This document shows, piece after piece, positions 22,836 through 34,869 of a DNA stretch of 64,000 bases. The notes under the pieces were generated by a model. That model saw nothing but the letters and a program-made list of their open reading frames with translations, was not told the origin of the DNA and made no database searches. Position numbers and translations under genes: made by a program. Each line of letters begins with the position of its first letter. The stretch's first letter is position 1. This stretch comes from Pampus argenteus (Eukaryota; Chordata; Actinopteri; Scombriformes; Stromateidae), in the NCBI GenBank assembly GCA_036937835.1, contig CM072875.1:12475001-12539000 (forward strand), read 5' to 3'.

Positions 22836-24773
22836 CTAAACTGGAGGATGAGGAAGCGGATAAGGAAGGGGATGAGGAAGTGGATAAGGCATAATTGGAA
22901 CATGGACATGTGGGTGATGATGATTCTGAGTTTGTGTTGTGTCTTTAGGAAAGGGGACATGGGGCAGGTGAAAGGGAGGATGTGAAGGAGGAAAGAAAGG
23001 TACATGTGGTGGCAACTGTGGTTTAGCTGCAGTCACTTGAGGGACTTTGATGGCTGGTTTGGCAGTTGGCAGAGGCCCTGGAAAGGGAGGGAAGAAAGGT
23101 GGGAATATAGGAACAGGGTAATTTTTTGGAGGGTAGAAATTGGGAATTTGTGGAAGTTTAGGAATTTCAAAATGAGGGGGGATTTTGGGGACCTGTGGGA
23201 CATGAGGGAATGACGGTGGGACCTGGGGGACCTGAGGGAATGACGGTGGGACCTGAGGGAATGATGGTGGGAACTGGGGGACCTTAGGGACCTGGGGGAA
23301 TGACGGTGGGAACTGGGGGACCTTAGGGACCTGGGGGAATGACGGCGGGAACTGGGGGACCTCAGGGACCTGAGGGAATGACGGCGGGAACTGGGGGACC
23401 TGAGGGAATGACGGTGGGACCTGAGGGAATGATGGTGGAAACTGGGGGACCTTGGGGACCTGAGGGACTGACGGCGGGAACTGGGGGAACTGAGGGACCT
23501 GGGGGAATGGCGGCGGGAACTGGGGGACCTCAGGGACCTGGGGGACCTGAGGGAATGACGGCGGGAACTGGGGGACCTGAGGGAATGACGGCGGGAACTG
23601 GGGGACCTGAGGGACCTCGGGGAATGACGGCGGGAACTGGGGGACCTGAGGGAATGACGGCGGGAACTGGGGGACCTGAGGGACCTCGGGGAATGACGGT
23701 GGGTATCCAGGTGTCGGCAGGACAGGGTGTTGTGTGGGAGTAGGTACTGCAGGATTGGGACACCAGAGAGAGACTGGAGTATCCTTCCAACGCATAGGCA
23801 GCACATAATTTCCACCCTTTGGGAAGAGAAAAACAAGTTACACCCAGTGAAGGTTAAACTACTCAACTGACATTCTTGTAGCAAGACATTTTAGGAAATA
23901 GTTACCTCTTGAACCATATTGCAGCCATCATAAGGAATCAGTGTAACATGTGCCAGATATTTCATCTGTGTAGTGTAGCCACAACTTGAAGGGACCTGGG
24001 ACAGAGGCATTTGAGGTGCATTTCCTGTGGGGAAAGTTTCAAGTGTGATGATGCAAGTCAGTGACTTGTCATTGTACATTTTATGACAGAACGTGTCTTT
24101 ACACCAATTGCATGGCAGGGTCCTTGTATCATAAGCACTGACAAAACAGGCCTCTAGTACATCTTATGGGCCTTATTACTTTACCTTGCTCCACTACAAA
24201 CTGTGACGCTCCTGGTCCAGCCACTCTGAACTTCATGTGGTCCCCATCACACTGCAGGGACGGTCCCATTTGATTCCATGCTGCTAATTTGGAACTGGCA
24301 TCTTGTGTTTGGCCCTTCAACCAGCCTGATGAGCAAGAATAATTTTAAGCTCAGACAAATTGATGAGTTATGGTGCTCTAAACTAAAAACTTTTCACAGT
24401 AGACATTTATTTATTTCAATTACATATACAACAGAAACGTGTATACTTCAACAAAACAAAAAAACTTTATGCAATTAGTTTTCTTACCTGCATAGTCAGC
24501 TTGATAAGCAGTTTCATCTTCCACAGAAGCGTCTGAAGATGACTTGGTCTCGTCTATGACTTGAGACTCAAGGCTTGAGGCTCCTTTCTTAAACACTTTC
24601 CCGAACACGATTCTCCCCTCACGCACACCGACCGTTTTGTCCGCATCGGCTTCTTTTCGTCTGTCTGTTTTCCTCAGCCGATAACAGTCCACTCTCTGCG
24701 CCAAAAAGCATGTCAGAATAACAGCTGCGGCCAAGAAAACAGTAAGACTTTTCCTCTTCCCTTTGCACATCAT
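22836..24773 (-). CDS. type B gene 3: ZP-N-like protein with Pro/Ser/Phe repeat tail
   Basis: Exons 24773-24488, 24325-24185, 24024-23906 and 23816-22836 total 509 codons (508 residues), phases 1, 1, 0. The signal peptide and the four-cysteine block are intact; the third exon reads MKYLAHVTLIPYDGC instead of MNYLGLVTLIPYDGC. The tail uses a Ser-Phe variant of the repeat (PQVPQFPPSF with EVPQ and KVPQ insertions) in an irregular order, then the shared Pro/Phe/His end. Upstream TATA box at 24816-24823. Confidence 0.75.
23185..23700 (-). repeat. irregular coding minisatellite (PPSFPQVPQ type)
   Basis: A mosaic of short modules multiple of three bases long, derived from a 30-bp unit with GGGAATGACGG in place of GGGCCCGGCGG. 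The order of modules differs from genes 4 and 5. Confidence 0.85.
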
Positions 24774-24815
24774 CCTGGAAATGTTTGGAGCTGAGAGGTT
24801 TTGCTTTGACGCAGG

Positions 24816-24823
24816 TATTTATA
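24816..24823 (-). promoter_or_regulatory. TATA box of type B gene 3
   Basis: TATAAATA, minus strand, 43 bases upstream of the start codon. Confidence 0.7.
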
Positions 24824-25364
24824 TTGTAACGTTTCCTGCTGGCAAATACGGCAGGTGCTGCATCAACCAATCAAAATTGAGTTTGCCTAATCATCATGCA
24901 TTGGTTCCACCTGCGTAAAATATCAAGATCAGGAGAAGAAGTTAGTTCAGCTGATACACTGAAGATATCTCGTGACTTTAATATTAATATTATTTTTAAC
25001 AATTGCATATAAACCTGATTTTGAACTGATGACATATTTAAGTATTGGCAAGGTTAAATATGATGGATTTCCATTTGCTCCATATCTGTGATTGGTGTTG
25101 ATTACTTTTTACACAGCACTACAACTCTGAAATATATGAAAAAATATACTAATCTACATTTTTAATAGTAACCCTTTCTTATGTCACAACATGCGGAAGT
25201 TCAGGTTGTGGCATGAGGAAGGGTTAGTACTTTTCTATATACTGACTTTAAATAAGGGGGGAAAAAAGTTGTGTCATTCCTTTTTATTATTCGTACACAA
25301 CAGGGGAAAATTCTGTGGGAACCTCAAATGAAACAAAGCCAATGTCAATTAAACACAAAACAAA

Positions 25365-25366
<2 letters not shown>

Positions 25367-25396
<30 letters not shown>
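25367..25396. repeat. (TA)n microsatellite
   Basis: Equivalent of 20179-20202 but slightly longer, again at the boundary between gene flank and Pao remnant. Confidence 0.9.
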
Positions 25397-25398
<2 letters not shown>

Positions 25399-27600
25399 TG
25401 AATTTTACATGAAGGTTCATCTTTTGGGTGCTATACGTTGATGACGTTGTTAACAGCATAGCAAATGTGGATGATGCTATTCATGCTATTCATAAATTTG
25501 TGTGTAACAACAGTTATTCTGAGCGTGCTGCCAAAGTAAATGATTCAACCTTGGGGAGAGCCTTAGGGATCCACTGGCACCTTGAATCTGATACTTTTAG
25601 ATTTCACCTCTGCCTTAAAGACCAGCCAGCAACAAGACAGGGCATATTATTCACAGTTGCCTCCCTTTATAAACCACTCAGGTTAGTTGTCCCTTTTTTG
25701 CTCATGGGAAAAAGGGTGCTTCAGGAAATGTGCAGGCATAGCACAAGCTAGTATGACCCCCTTCCCAGTGAACTGCAACCAGTGTGGGAACGCTGGAAGA
25801 GCGATCTTGCAAATTTGGAATAAAAAATCACCATACCACGCTGCTATGTGCCTGCTAGGTTTAGACACATTGTGAAAAAGGAACTACACCACTTCTCTGA
25901 TGCAAGCACACATGACTATGGCCAGTGTTCGTACCTGAGACAGGTAAACGATTATGGGAAAGTCCAGAGTAGCACCAATCAAGGTCACAATGATCGCGAG
26001 GCTAGAGTTGACAGTTGCTGTTGTGTCAGTCACAGCAAGCAACACCTTGAAAGAGGAGCTTGGCGTGGCAGATGTTGATGAATATTTCTAGACTGATTCC
26101 AAAGTAGTTTTAGGCTACATTAGCAACGAGACACAGCGTTTTAACATGTTTGTGTCAAACATAGTACAGAAAATACATCTTAGCACAGCTCATCAGCAGT
26201 GGAGGTACGTCTCTACAAGCAATAACCCTGCAGACCTTGCCTCTAGAGGTTCAAGCAGAAGTGAGATCCTTACATCAAGCTGGTTCACAGGACCTCAGTT
26301 ACTATGTGAAAACGAGTTAACTTCAGCTGTGGATGTCATTACAGAAAAACAGATTGGAGATCCTGAAGTCAAAAGGATTTAGACACTAAATACACAGACT
26401 TCAGAGCAAGTAAGTCTCTCTGACTTCTGATTTTCTTTATGGAGATAAGTCAGCAAATCACAGCACAGTGCAGGAACGAGAGGATGCACGGTGCATCATC
26501 ATAAAAGACTTACTGAGACAGTTGTATCCAGGTTGCTCAGTAAGGAAATTTAACTTCCTTCTCAGAGTAAACTGTATGGGTGATGGGAGGAAGGCTGAAA
26601 AATGCATCTCTTCCCACTTCACTGAAGCATCCAGTGATTATACCAAAGGATCATCACATCACCAAAGCAATAATTGCTCACTGTCATGAGAAAGTTCAAG
26701 ATCAAGGAAAAGGCCTGACTGTTAATGAGATCAGACCAAATGAATACTGGATCACAGGGATCAACAGAGCAGTAGCAACACATCTGTGTTAATGTGTTAC
26801 ATGGCGGAAACTCAAGAGAGTCACAGAAGAACAGCGGATGGCCACCCTTCACCTATTGTGGAATGGACTGTTTTGGCCCCTTTCTCACCAAACAGGTACA
26901 TAAGGTGCAAAAGCAATATGGGCTCCTTTTTACATGCCTTTCCTACAGGGCCATTTACATTTAAATGCTAGATGACATGTCAACAGATGCCTTCATTAAT
27001 GGCCTTCGTTGTTTCATCGCCATAAGAGGGGCAGTACGTCAGATAAAATCTGACCAAGGAACTAATTTCATTGAAGCTAAAAATGTACTAAATGAATCTC
27101 TTAAGCAAGTGAACTTTAATTGTTTGACAATGTTTTTGGCTGAGAAGCAGTGTGATTTTAGCATTAACGCTCCCCACTCAAGCCATGTGGGAGGAGTATG
27201 CGAAAGTCAGATCAGAACGATGAGAAATGTTCTTCACCACACAATCTTGCTCTCATCAGACAGGCTGGACGACGCCTCTCTGCGAACATTCTTCTACAAG
27301 GTTATGGCTATTGTGAACACCCGCCTGCTGACAGTTGACAATCTGAGTGATTCAGACAGTCCAGAGCCCCTAACGCCTAATCACCTGCTTACCATGAAAC
27401 CTGTCATAGCCTTACCACCTCCTTGCAGATTCGTCAGAGAGGACATGTATGCTTGTAAGAGTTGGCGTCACGTTCAGTATCTTGCAGAGCTATTTTGGTG
27501 TCGCTGGAGAAGGGAGTACCTCTTCAATATTGCCATCAGACCACTCATGGAGAAGGCAGATGATCTGCCACGGCCATGTTTAGTATATCACTTTCAAACA
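25397..27600 (+). mobile_element. BEL/Pao remnant, near-identical to 20203-22400
   Basis: Same 5' truncation point, same domains and same frameshifts as the remnant 5.2 kb to the left, with only scattered single-base differences and one codon more in the integrase. This copy arose by duplication of the gene unit, not by a new insertion. Confidence 0.85.
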
Positions 27601-28030
27601 GTTTGTTATTCTTTATTTTGAAGAAGGGAGTCTGACAGGAAGTGGAGCTACAAGCAGAAACGATAAAAATAAGTTAATTATTCAGATAACACCTGGCTGA
27701 CGAGGGCACAAGGTTTGTAGTCTTGTTTTATTAAGTACTTGAAAACTAACTAGAGATGATTTAAGTGAAGTCAATGTTTTCTTTATTATCCTGTCACTTA
27801 CCATTATAGCTCTTACAGTGTGTTTAGAGATTACAAGGAGCTACAGTCAAGAATTCATGAATCAGTACATTTTTTCACTTTTGATTTAAACCTGATCTAC
27901 CACACCTCCCTCAAAGATCACCAACCTTTCCATATTATTAAACAGTGAATGTCAGCAATACATCAGTGACTGCACACTGCCACTTGGGTAAGTCAAACCA
28001 TTTATTAGAACTGTTCAGCATTACAGTAGG

Positions 28031-29836
28031 CTAAACTGGATGATGAGGAAGCGGATAAGGAAGGGGATGAGGAAGTGGATAAGGCATAATTGGAACATGG
28101 ACATGTGGGTGATGATGATTCTGAGTTTGTGTTGTGTCTTTAGGAAAGGGGACATGGGGCAGGTGAAAGGGAGGATGTGAAGGAGGAAAGAAAGGTACAT
28201 GTGGTGGCAACTGTGGTTTAGCTGCAGTCACTTGAGGGACTTTGATGGCACTGGCTGGTTTGGCAGTTGGCAGAGGCCCTGGAAAGGGAGGGAAGAAAGG
28301 TGGGAATATAGGAACAGGGTAATTTTTTGGAGGGTAGAAATTGGGAATTTGTGGAAGTTTAGGAATTTCAAAATGAGGGGGGATTTTGGGGACCTGTGGG
28401 ACCTGGGGGACATGAGGGAATGACGGTGGGACCTGGGGGACCTGAGGGAATGATGGTGGGAACTGGGGGACCTTAGGGACCTGAGGGACTGACGGCGGGA
28501 ACTGGGGGAACTGAGGGACCTGGGGGAATGACGGCGGGACCTGAGGGAATGATGGTGGGAACTGGGGGACCTTAGGGACCTGGGGGAATGACAGTGGAAA
28601 CTGGGGGACCTGAGGGACTGACGGCGGGAACTGGGGGAACTGAGGGACCTGGGGGAATGATGGTGGGAACTGGGGGACCTCAGGGACCTGAGGGAATGAC
28701 GGCGGGAACTGGGGGACCTGAGGGACCTCTGGGAATGATGGTGGGTATCCAGGTGTCGGCAGGACAGGGTGTTGTGTAGGAGTAGGTACTGCAGGATTGG
28801 GACACCAGAGAGAGACTGGAGTATCCTTCCAACGCATAGGCAGCACATAATTTCCACCCTTTGGGAAGAAAAAAACAAGTTACACCCAGTGAAGGTTAAA
28901 CTACTCAACTGACATTCTTGTAGCAAGACATTTTAGGAAATAGTTACCTCTTGAACCATATTGCAGCCATCATAAGGAATCAGTGTAACATGTGCCAGAT
29001 ATTTCATCTGTGTAGTGTAGCCACAACTTGAAGGGACCTGGGACAGAGGCATTTGAGGTGCATTTCCTGTGGGGAAAGTTTCAAGTGTGATGATGCAAGT
29101 CAGTGACTTGTCATTGTACATTTTATGACAGAACGTGCCTTTACACCAATTGCATGGCAGGGTCCTTGTATCATAAGCACTGACAAAACAGGCCTCTAGT
29201 ACATCTTATGGGCCTTATTACTTTACCTTGCTCCACTACAAACTGTGACGCTCCTGGTCCAGCCACTCTGAACTTCATGTGGTCCCCATCACACTGCAGG
29301 GACGGTCCCATTTGATTCCATGCTGCTAATTTGGAACTGGCATCTTGTGTTTGGCCCTTCAACCAGCCTGATGAGCAAGAATAATTTTAAGCTCAGACAA
29401 ATTGATGAGTTATGGTGCTCTAAACTGAGAACTTTACACAGTAGACATTTATTTAATCGGACTACATATGCAACTCAGGACACACCAGAAACGTGTTTAC
29501 TTCAACAAAACAAAAAAAACAAAAAAACTTTATGCAGTCAGTTTTCTTACCTGCATAGTCAGCTTGATAAGCAGTTTCATCTTCCACAGAAGCGTCTGAA
29601 GATGACTTGGTCTCGTCTATGACTTGAGACTCAAGGCTTGAGGCTCCTTTCTTAAACACTTTCCCGAACACGATTCTCCCCTCGCGCACACCGACCGTTT
29701 TGTCCGCATCGGCTTCTTTTCGTCTGTCTGTTTTCCTCAGCCGATAACAGTCCACTCTCTGCGCCAAAAAGCATGTCAGAATAACAGCTGCGGCCAAGAA
29801 AACAGTAAGACTTTTCCTCTTCCCTTTGCACATCAT
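28031..29836 (-). CDS. type B gene 4: ZP-N-like protein, shortest Pro tail
   Basis: Exons 29836-29551, 29367-29227, 29066-28948 and 28858-28031 total 458 codons (457 residues). Closest to gene 3 in the cysteine block (MKYLAHVTLIPYDGC) and flanks. The tail has fewer Pro/Ser/Phe modules and ends in HHPV instead of HPPV. TATA box at 29879-29886. Confidence 0.75.
28380..28745 (-). repeat. irregular coding minisatellite in type B gene 4
   Basis: Shorter mosaic of the same modules as in gene 3. Every indel relative to gene 3 keeps the reading frame. Confidence 0.85.
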
Positions 29837-29878
29837 CCTGGAAATGTTTGGAGCTGAGAAGTTTTGCTTTGACGCAGG

Positions 29879-29886
29879 TATTTATA
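29879..29886 (-). promoter_or_regulatory. TATA box of type B gene 4
   Basis: TATAAATA, minus strand, 43 bases upstream of the start codon. Confidence 0.7.
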
Positions 29887-30277
29887 TTGTAACGTTTCCT
29901 GCTGGCAAATACGGCAGGTGCTGCATCAACCAATCAAAATTGAGTTTGCCTAATCATCATGCATTGGTTCCACCTGCGTAAAATATCAAGATCAGGAGAA
30001 GTTAGCTTATGGACTTCAGCTGATACACTGAAGTATTGGCAAGGTTAAATATGATGGATTTCCATCTGCTCCATATCTGTGATTGGTGTTGATTACTTTT
30101 TACACAGCACTACAACTCTGAAATCCCAAATATATGAAAAAATATGCTAATCTACATTTTTAATAGTAACCCTTTCTTATGTCACAACATGTGGAAGCTC
30201 AGGTTGTGGCATGAGGAAGGGTTAGTACCTTTCTATATACTGACTTAAAATAAGGTTAAGGGAAAAAATGTTTTGTC

Positions 30278-30290
30278 ATATATATATATA

Positions 30291-30331
<41 letters not shown>
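30278..30331. repeat. (AT)n microsatellite
   Basis: AT tract interrupted once by CTG, at the same relative place as the TA tracts in the neighbouring units. Confidence 0.9.
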
Positions 30332-30332
<1 letters not shown>

Positions 30333-30367
30333 GACTAATAAATATGATTAATTATTTAAACATAGAT

Positions 30368-30486
30368 TAATTATATACATCTATTTTCCTTTTGAAACAT
30401 CAAGTCTATTAATGAATTATTTACTTTATTTGATGTGTATTTTTACCTGAGACTAGTACGAGGATATATGAGGGCTGTCCACAGTC
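30368..30486 (+). pseudogene. displaced copy of the erich6 intron 2/exon 3 boundary
   Basis: Matches 36700-36828 closely: AT-rich intron end, polypyrimidine tract, CTGAG acceptor, then the first ~30 bases of exon 3 (TRIYEGCPQ in both). It stops inside the exon, where the sequence changes. It is a partial duplicate of erich6 stranded inside the array, 6.3 kb from the real gene. Confidence 0.75.
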
Positions 30487-30599
30487 AACACAATCAGCCT
30501 ACAATCCCATAACTTTGTTCCACACTCTACACTCTTCAGAGTCCAACTCAGAGAAACATCACCTGAGAGAATGGAAACCTAAATCCAGTGTTCTTCATA

Positions 30600-32100
30600 C
30601 ACAGGCAGTTACAGACACACCCTGTTAGCTAACTGAAGCTAACTATGATGATTGGAAAAGATGCATTAATCCACAGTCAAAGGGTGAAAGGTCTCACAGT
30701 GAGAGGTTACAACTCCACAGTCCTCATTAATTTCCGTCCTGCTTACACCAAAGATTGCATACCAGTGAATTGAATGCATATCCCTACCTGTGAAACGGCA
30801 AGGCAATGGAATCATCTTACCTAAATAGCAGATGAAATCCCAGTGTGTGAAGTTGGTCTTTCTGGCTACAATTGCTCAAGGGTATTAACACCAAGGCACG
30901 TAATCCTGGGAGGAAATAATGAACCCCATGCAGTTCGCACAGATCTAGGATGGAGTATTGTAGGTTGTTCATCACCACACCATGACTCACAAGGCACCAC
31001 CAACACATGTCACAGAGTTGCTGTCAAAGAGCTTCCCCCAGTGACGCCAGCAGATGCAATCAGGGTGCTTGAGTCTGACTTTAAAGACACCAGTAAAGAT
31101 GACAAGACCGTGTCTCAAGATGACATCTCTTCTTGAATATGTTAAAGGAAGGAATTCAGAGGAACACTCGCAGCCACTATGAGATTCCACTCTCCTTTAA
31201 AGACCCTACCTCCCTGACAATAAGCAACTTGTCATTGTCCGGTTTGATAATCTTAAGAGAAATCTGCTGAAGGATGATAAGTACAAGGAACACTACGTGA
31301 CGTTTATGAACAAGGTAATTAAAAAGGGTGATGCAGAGGAGGTTCATGAGCAGGGGTAGTAAGAAGAGAAATGGTACATTTCCCACCATGGATTCTACCA
31401 CACCAAAAAACCTGAGAAACAATGTGTGGTTTTTTAATTGTTCCACTAAGGACAAGGGAACTAGCCTGAATGACCATCTTCTGTCAGGTCCAGATCTGCT
31501 AAATAATCTGACCAGTGTTCTCATCAGATTCAGAGAGAATCATATCACCCTGATGTCCGACATTGAAAAGATGTTTCACCAATTCCATGTGTATGAAGCT
31601 GACAGAGACTATCTAGGTTTCCTTTGGTGGAAAAATGGTGACCTTAATGCAGAAGCACAGGAATTTTACATGAAGGTTCATCTTTTTGGTGCTACACGTT
31701 GATGACGTTAACAGCATAGCAAATGTGGATGATGCTATTCATGCTATTCATAAATTTGTGTGTAACAACAGTTATTCTGAGCGTGCTGCCGAAGTGAATG
31801 ATTCAACCATGGTGAGAGCCTTAGGGATCTCGAAGAGTACCTCTTCAATATTGCCATCAGACCACTCATGGAGAAGGCAGATGATCTGCCATGGAGCGAG
31901 TGGAAATTGGCCACAGTTATAGAGACACTGATTGTTAAGGATGGACTAGTGATTACAGTAAAGCTTTGTGTTGGAGATCGGAAGATGGAAAGGAGGGACA
32001 GCGCTCTGGCAAACCACCCATTGTCGAGTGTCCAGTGCAGAAGCTGATCCTGCTTCAAGAGACTGTTGAACCATCCTCTTGACCACAACCATACTGTGTA
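30600..32100 (+). mobile_element. BEL/Pao remnant: protease, reverse transcriptase start, DUF5641 end
   Basis: Contains the A17-type protease end (NEPHAVRTDLGWSIVG), the reverse transcriptase start (LIRFRENHITLMSDIEKMFH, DRDYLGFLWW) and a short piece around the VDD motif. It then jumps at about 31834 straight to the DUF5641 region. The integrase is deleted, and frames are broken by stops and shifts. It complements the other two remnants, which lack the 5' part, and shows that one longer ancestral element was present. Confidence 0.85.
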
Positions 32101-32735
32101 CAGTGTTGAGACTTTTCATGGATATTCTTGTAGTCTCAAATTTTAAGAGTTATGGGTCATGTTGAGTTGAGAAATTTACACTTTGTACTCAATACTGTTT
32201 GAAAATTGTTAATTTGTGGGAGTGAAACAGACCATTAGCATTGTTTAGCATAGGTCACTTTCAAACAGTTTGTTATTCTTTCTTTTGAAGAAGGGAGTCT
32301 GACAGGAAGTGGAGCTACTAGCATAAGAAGCAGTAAAAATAAATAAGTTAAAGTCTCATGAGTGATTGCATATCATAATTTATTGTTCAGATAACACCTG
32401 GCTGACGAGGGCACAAGTTTTGTAGTCTTGTTTAATTAAGTACTTGAAAACTAACTAGAGATGATATAAGTGAAGTCAATGTTTTCTTTATTTTACTGTC
32501 AGTTACCATTATAGCTCTTATGGTGTGTTTAGAGATTACAAGGAGCTACAGTCAAGAATTCATGAATCAGTACATTTTTTCACTTTTGATTTAAACCTGA
32601 TCTACCACACCTCCCTCAAAGATCACCAACCTTTCCATATTATTAAACAGTGAATGTCAGCAATACATCAGTGACTGCACACTGCCACTTGGGTAAGTCA
32701 AACCATTTATTCGAACTGTTCAGCATTACAGTAGG
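32101..32735. repeat. shared 3' spacer before type B gene 5
   Basis: Copy of the spacer found after each Pao remnant. No gene seen. Confidence 0.55.
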
Positions 32736-34799
32736 CTAAACTGGAGGATGAGGAAGCGGATAAGGAAGGGGATGAGGAAGTGGATAAGGCATAATTGGAA
32801 CATGGACATGTGGGTGATGATGATTCTGAGTTTGTGTTGTGTCTTTAGGAAAGGGGACATGGGGCAGGTGAAAGGGAGGATGTGAAGGAGGAAAGAAAGT
32901 TACATGTGGTGGCAACTGTGGTTTAGCTGCAGTCACTTGAGGGACTTTGATGGCTGGTTTGGCAGTTGGCAGAGGCCCTGGAAAGGGAGGGAAGAAAGGT
33001 GGGAATATAGGAATGGGGTAATTTTTTGGAGGGTAGAAATTGGGAATTTGTGGAAGTTTAGGAATTTCAGAATGAGGGGGAATTTTGGGGACCTGAGGTC
33101 CTGACGGCGGGAACTGGGGGACCTGGGGGATTGACGGCGGGAACTGGGGGACCTGAGGGAATGACGGCGGGAACTGGGGGACCTGAGGGAATGACGGCGG
33201 GAACTGGGGGACCTGAGGGAATGACGGCGGGAACTGGGGGACCTGAGGGAATGACGGCGGGAACTGGGGGACCTGAGGGACCTGGGGGAATGACGGCGGG
33301 ACCTGGGGGACCTGAGGGACCTTAGGGACCTGGGGGAATGACGGCGGGACCTGGGGGACCTGAGGGACCTTAGGGACCTGGGGGAATGACGGCGGAATCT
33401 GGGGGACCTGAGGGACCTTAGGGACCTGGGGGAATGACGGCGGGAACTGGGGGACCTGGGGGAATGACGGTGGGAACTGGGGGAATGACGGTGGGAACTG
33501 GGGGACCTGGGGGAATGACGGTGGGAACTGGGGGAATGACGGTGGGAACTGGGGGAATGACGGTGGGAACTGGGGGAATGACGGTGGGAACTGGGGGACC
33601 TGGGGGAATGACGGCGGGACCTGGGGGACCTGAGGGACCTTAGGGACCTGGGGGAATGACGGCGGAAACTGGGGGACCTGGGGGAATGACGGTGGGAACT
33701 GGGGGAATGACGGTGGGTATCCAGGTGTCGGCAGGACAGGGTGTTGTGTAGGAGTAGGTACTGCAGGTTTGGGACACGAGAGAGCGACTGGAGTATCCTT
33801 CCAACGCATAGGCAGCACATAATTTCCACCCTTTGGGAAGAGAGAAAAAAGTTATACCCAGTAAACTACTCAACTGTGACATTCTTGTAGCAAGACATTT
33901 TAGTTAATAGTTACCTCTTGAACCATATTGCAGCCATCATAAGGAATCAGTGTAACAAGTCCCAGATAGTTCAACTGTGTAGTGTAGCCACAACTTGAAG
34001 GGACCTGGGACAGAGGCATTGGAGGTGCATTTCCTGTGGGGAAAGTTTCAAGTGTGATGATGCAAGTAACAGTGACTTGTCATTGTACAGATTATGACAG
34101 AACGTGTCTTTACACCAACTGCATGGCAGGGTCCTTGTATCATAAGCACTGACAAAACTGGCCTCTAGTACATCTTATGGGCCTTATTACTTTACCTTGC
34201 TCCACTACAAACTGTGACGCTCCTGGTCCAGCCACTCTGAACTTCATGTGGTCCCCATCACACTGCAGGGACGGTACCATTTGATTCCATGCTGCTAATT
34301 TGGAACTGGCATCTTGTGTTTGGCCCTTCAACCAGCCTGATGAGCAAGAATAATTTTAAGCTCAGACAAATTGATGAGTTATGGTGCTCTAAACTGAGAA
34401 CTTTACACAGTAGACATTTATTTAATTCGATTACATATGCAGCTCAGGATACACCAGAAACGTGTATACTTCAACAAAACAAAAAAATAACTTTATGCAG
34501 TCAGTTTTCTTACCTGCATAGTCAGCTTGATAAGCAGTTTCATCTTCCACAGAAGCGTCTGAAGATGACTTGGTCTCGTCTATGACTTGAGACTCAAGGC
34601 TTGAGGCTCCTTTCTTAAACACTTTCCCGAACACGATTCTCCCCTCGCGCACACCGACCGTTTTGTCCGCATCGGCTTCTTTTCGTCTGTCTGTTTTCCT
34701 CAGCCGATAACAGTCCACTCTCTGCGCCAAAAAGCATGTCAGAATAACAGCTGCGGCCAAGAAAACAGTAAGACTTTTCCTCTTCCCTTTGCACATCAT
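32736..34799 (-). CDS. type B gene 5: ZP-N-like protein with Pro/Ser/Phe repeat tail
   Basis: Exons 34799-34514, 34336-34196, 34033-33915 and 33830-32736 total 547 codons (546 residues), phases 1, 1, 0. The cysteine block is intact (TQLNYLGLVTLIPYDGC). The tail has many PPSFPQVPQF and PPSFPQF modules, then the shared end closing at HPPV. TATA box at 34842-34849. It is the outermost copy, next to erich6, and its upstream flank is shared with type B gene 1. Confidence 0.75.
33090..33715 (-). repeat. irregular coding minisatellite in type B gene 5
   Basis: Blocks of 30-bp, 21-bp and longer composite modules, each a multiple of three, give PQFPPSF, PQVPQFPPSF and PKVPQVPQVPPSF in the protein. 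Confidence 0.85.
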
Positions 34800-34841
34800 C
34801 CTGGAAATGTTTGGAGCTGAGAGGTTTTGCTTTGACGCAGG

Positions 34842-34849
34842 TATTTATA
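34842..34849 (-). promoter_or_regulatory. TATA box of type B gene 5
   Basis: TATAAATA, minus strand, 43 bases upstream of the start codon. Confidence 0.7.
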
Positions 34850-34869
34850 TTGTAACGTTTCCTGCTGGC

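Larger units (their letters stand above)
16867..34799. repeat. tandem segmental duplication, ~5.0-5.2 kb period (type B units)
   Basis: Start codons of successive type B genes are 5187, 5063 and 4963 bases apart. Each unit contains gene, 5' flank, AT microsatellite, BEL/Pao remnant and 3' spacer. The units centred on genes 3 and 4 are nearly identical, including their Pao remnants. Length differences come mainly from the minisatellite and from Pao deletions. Confidence 0.8.
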
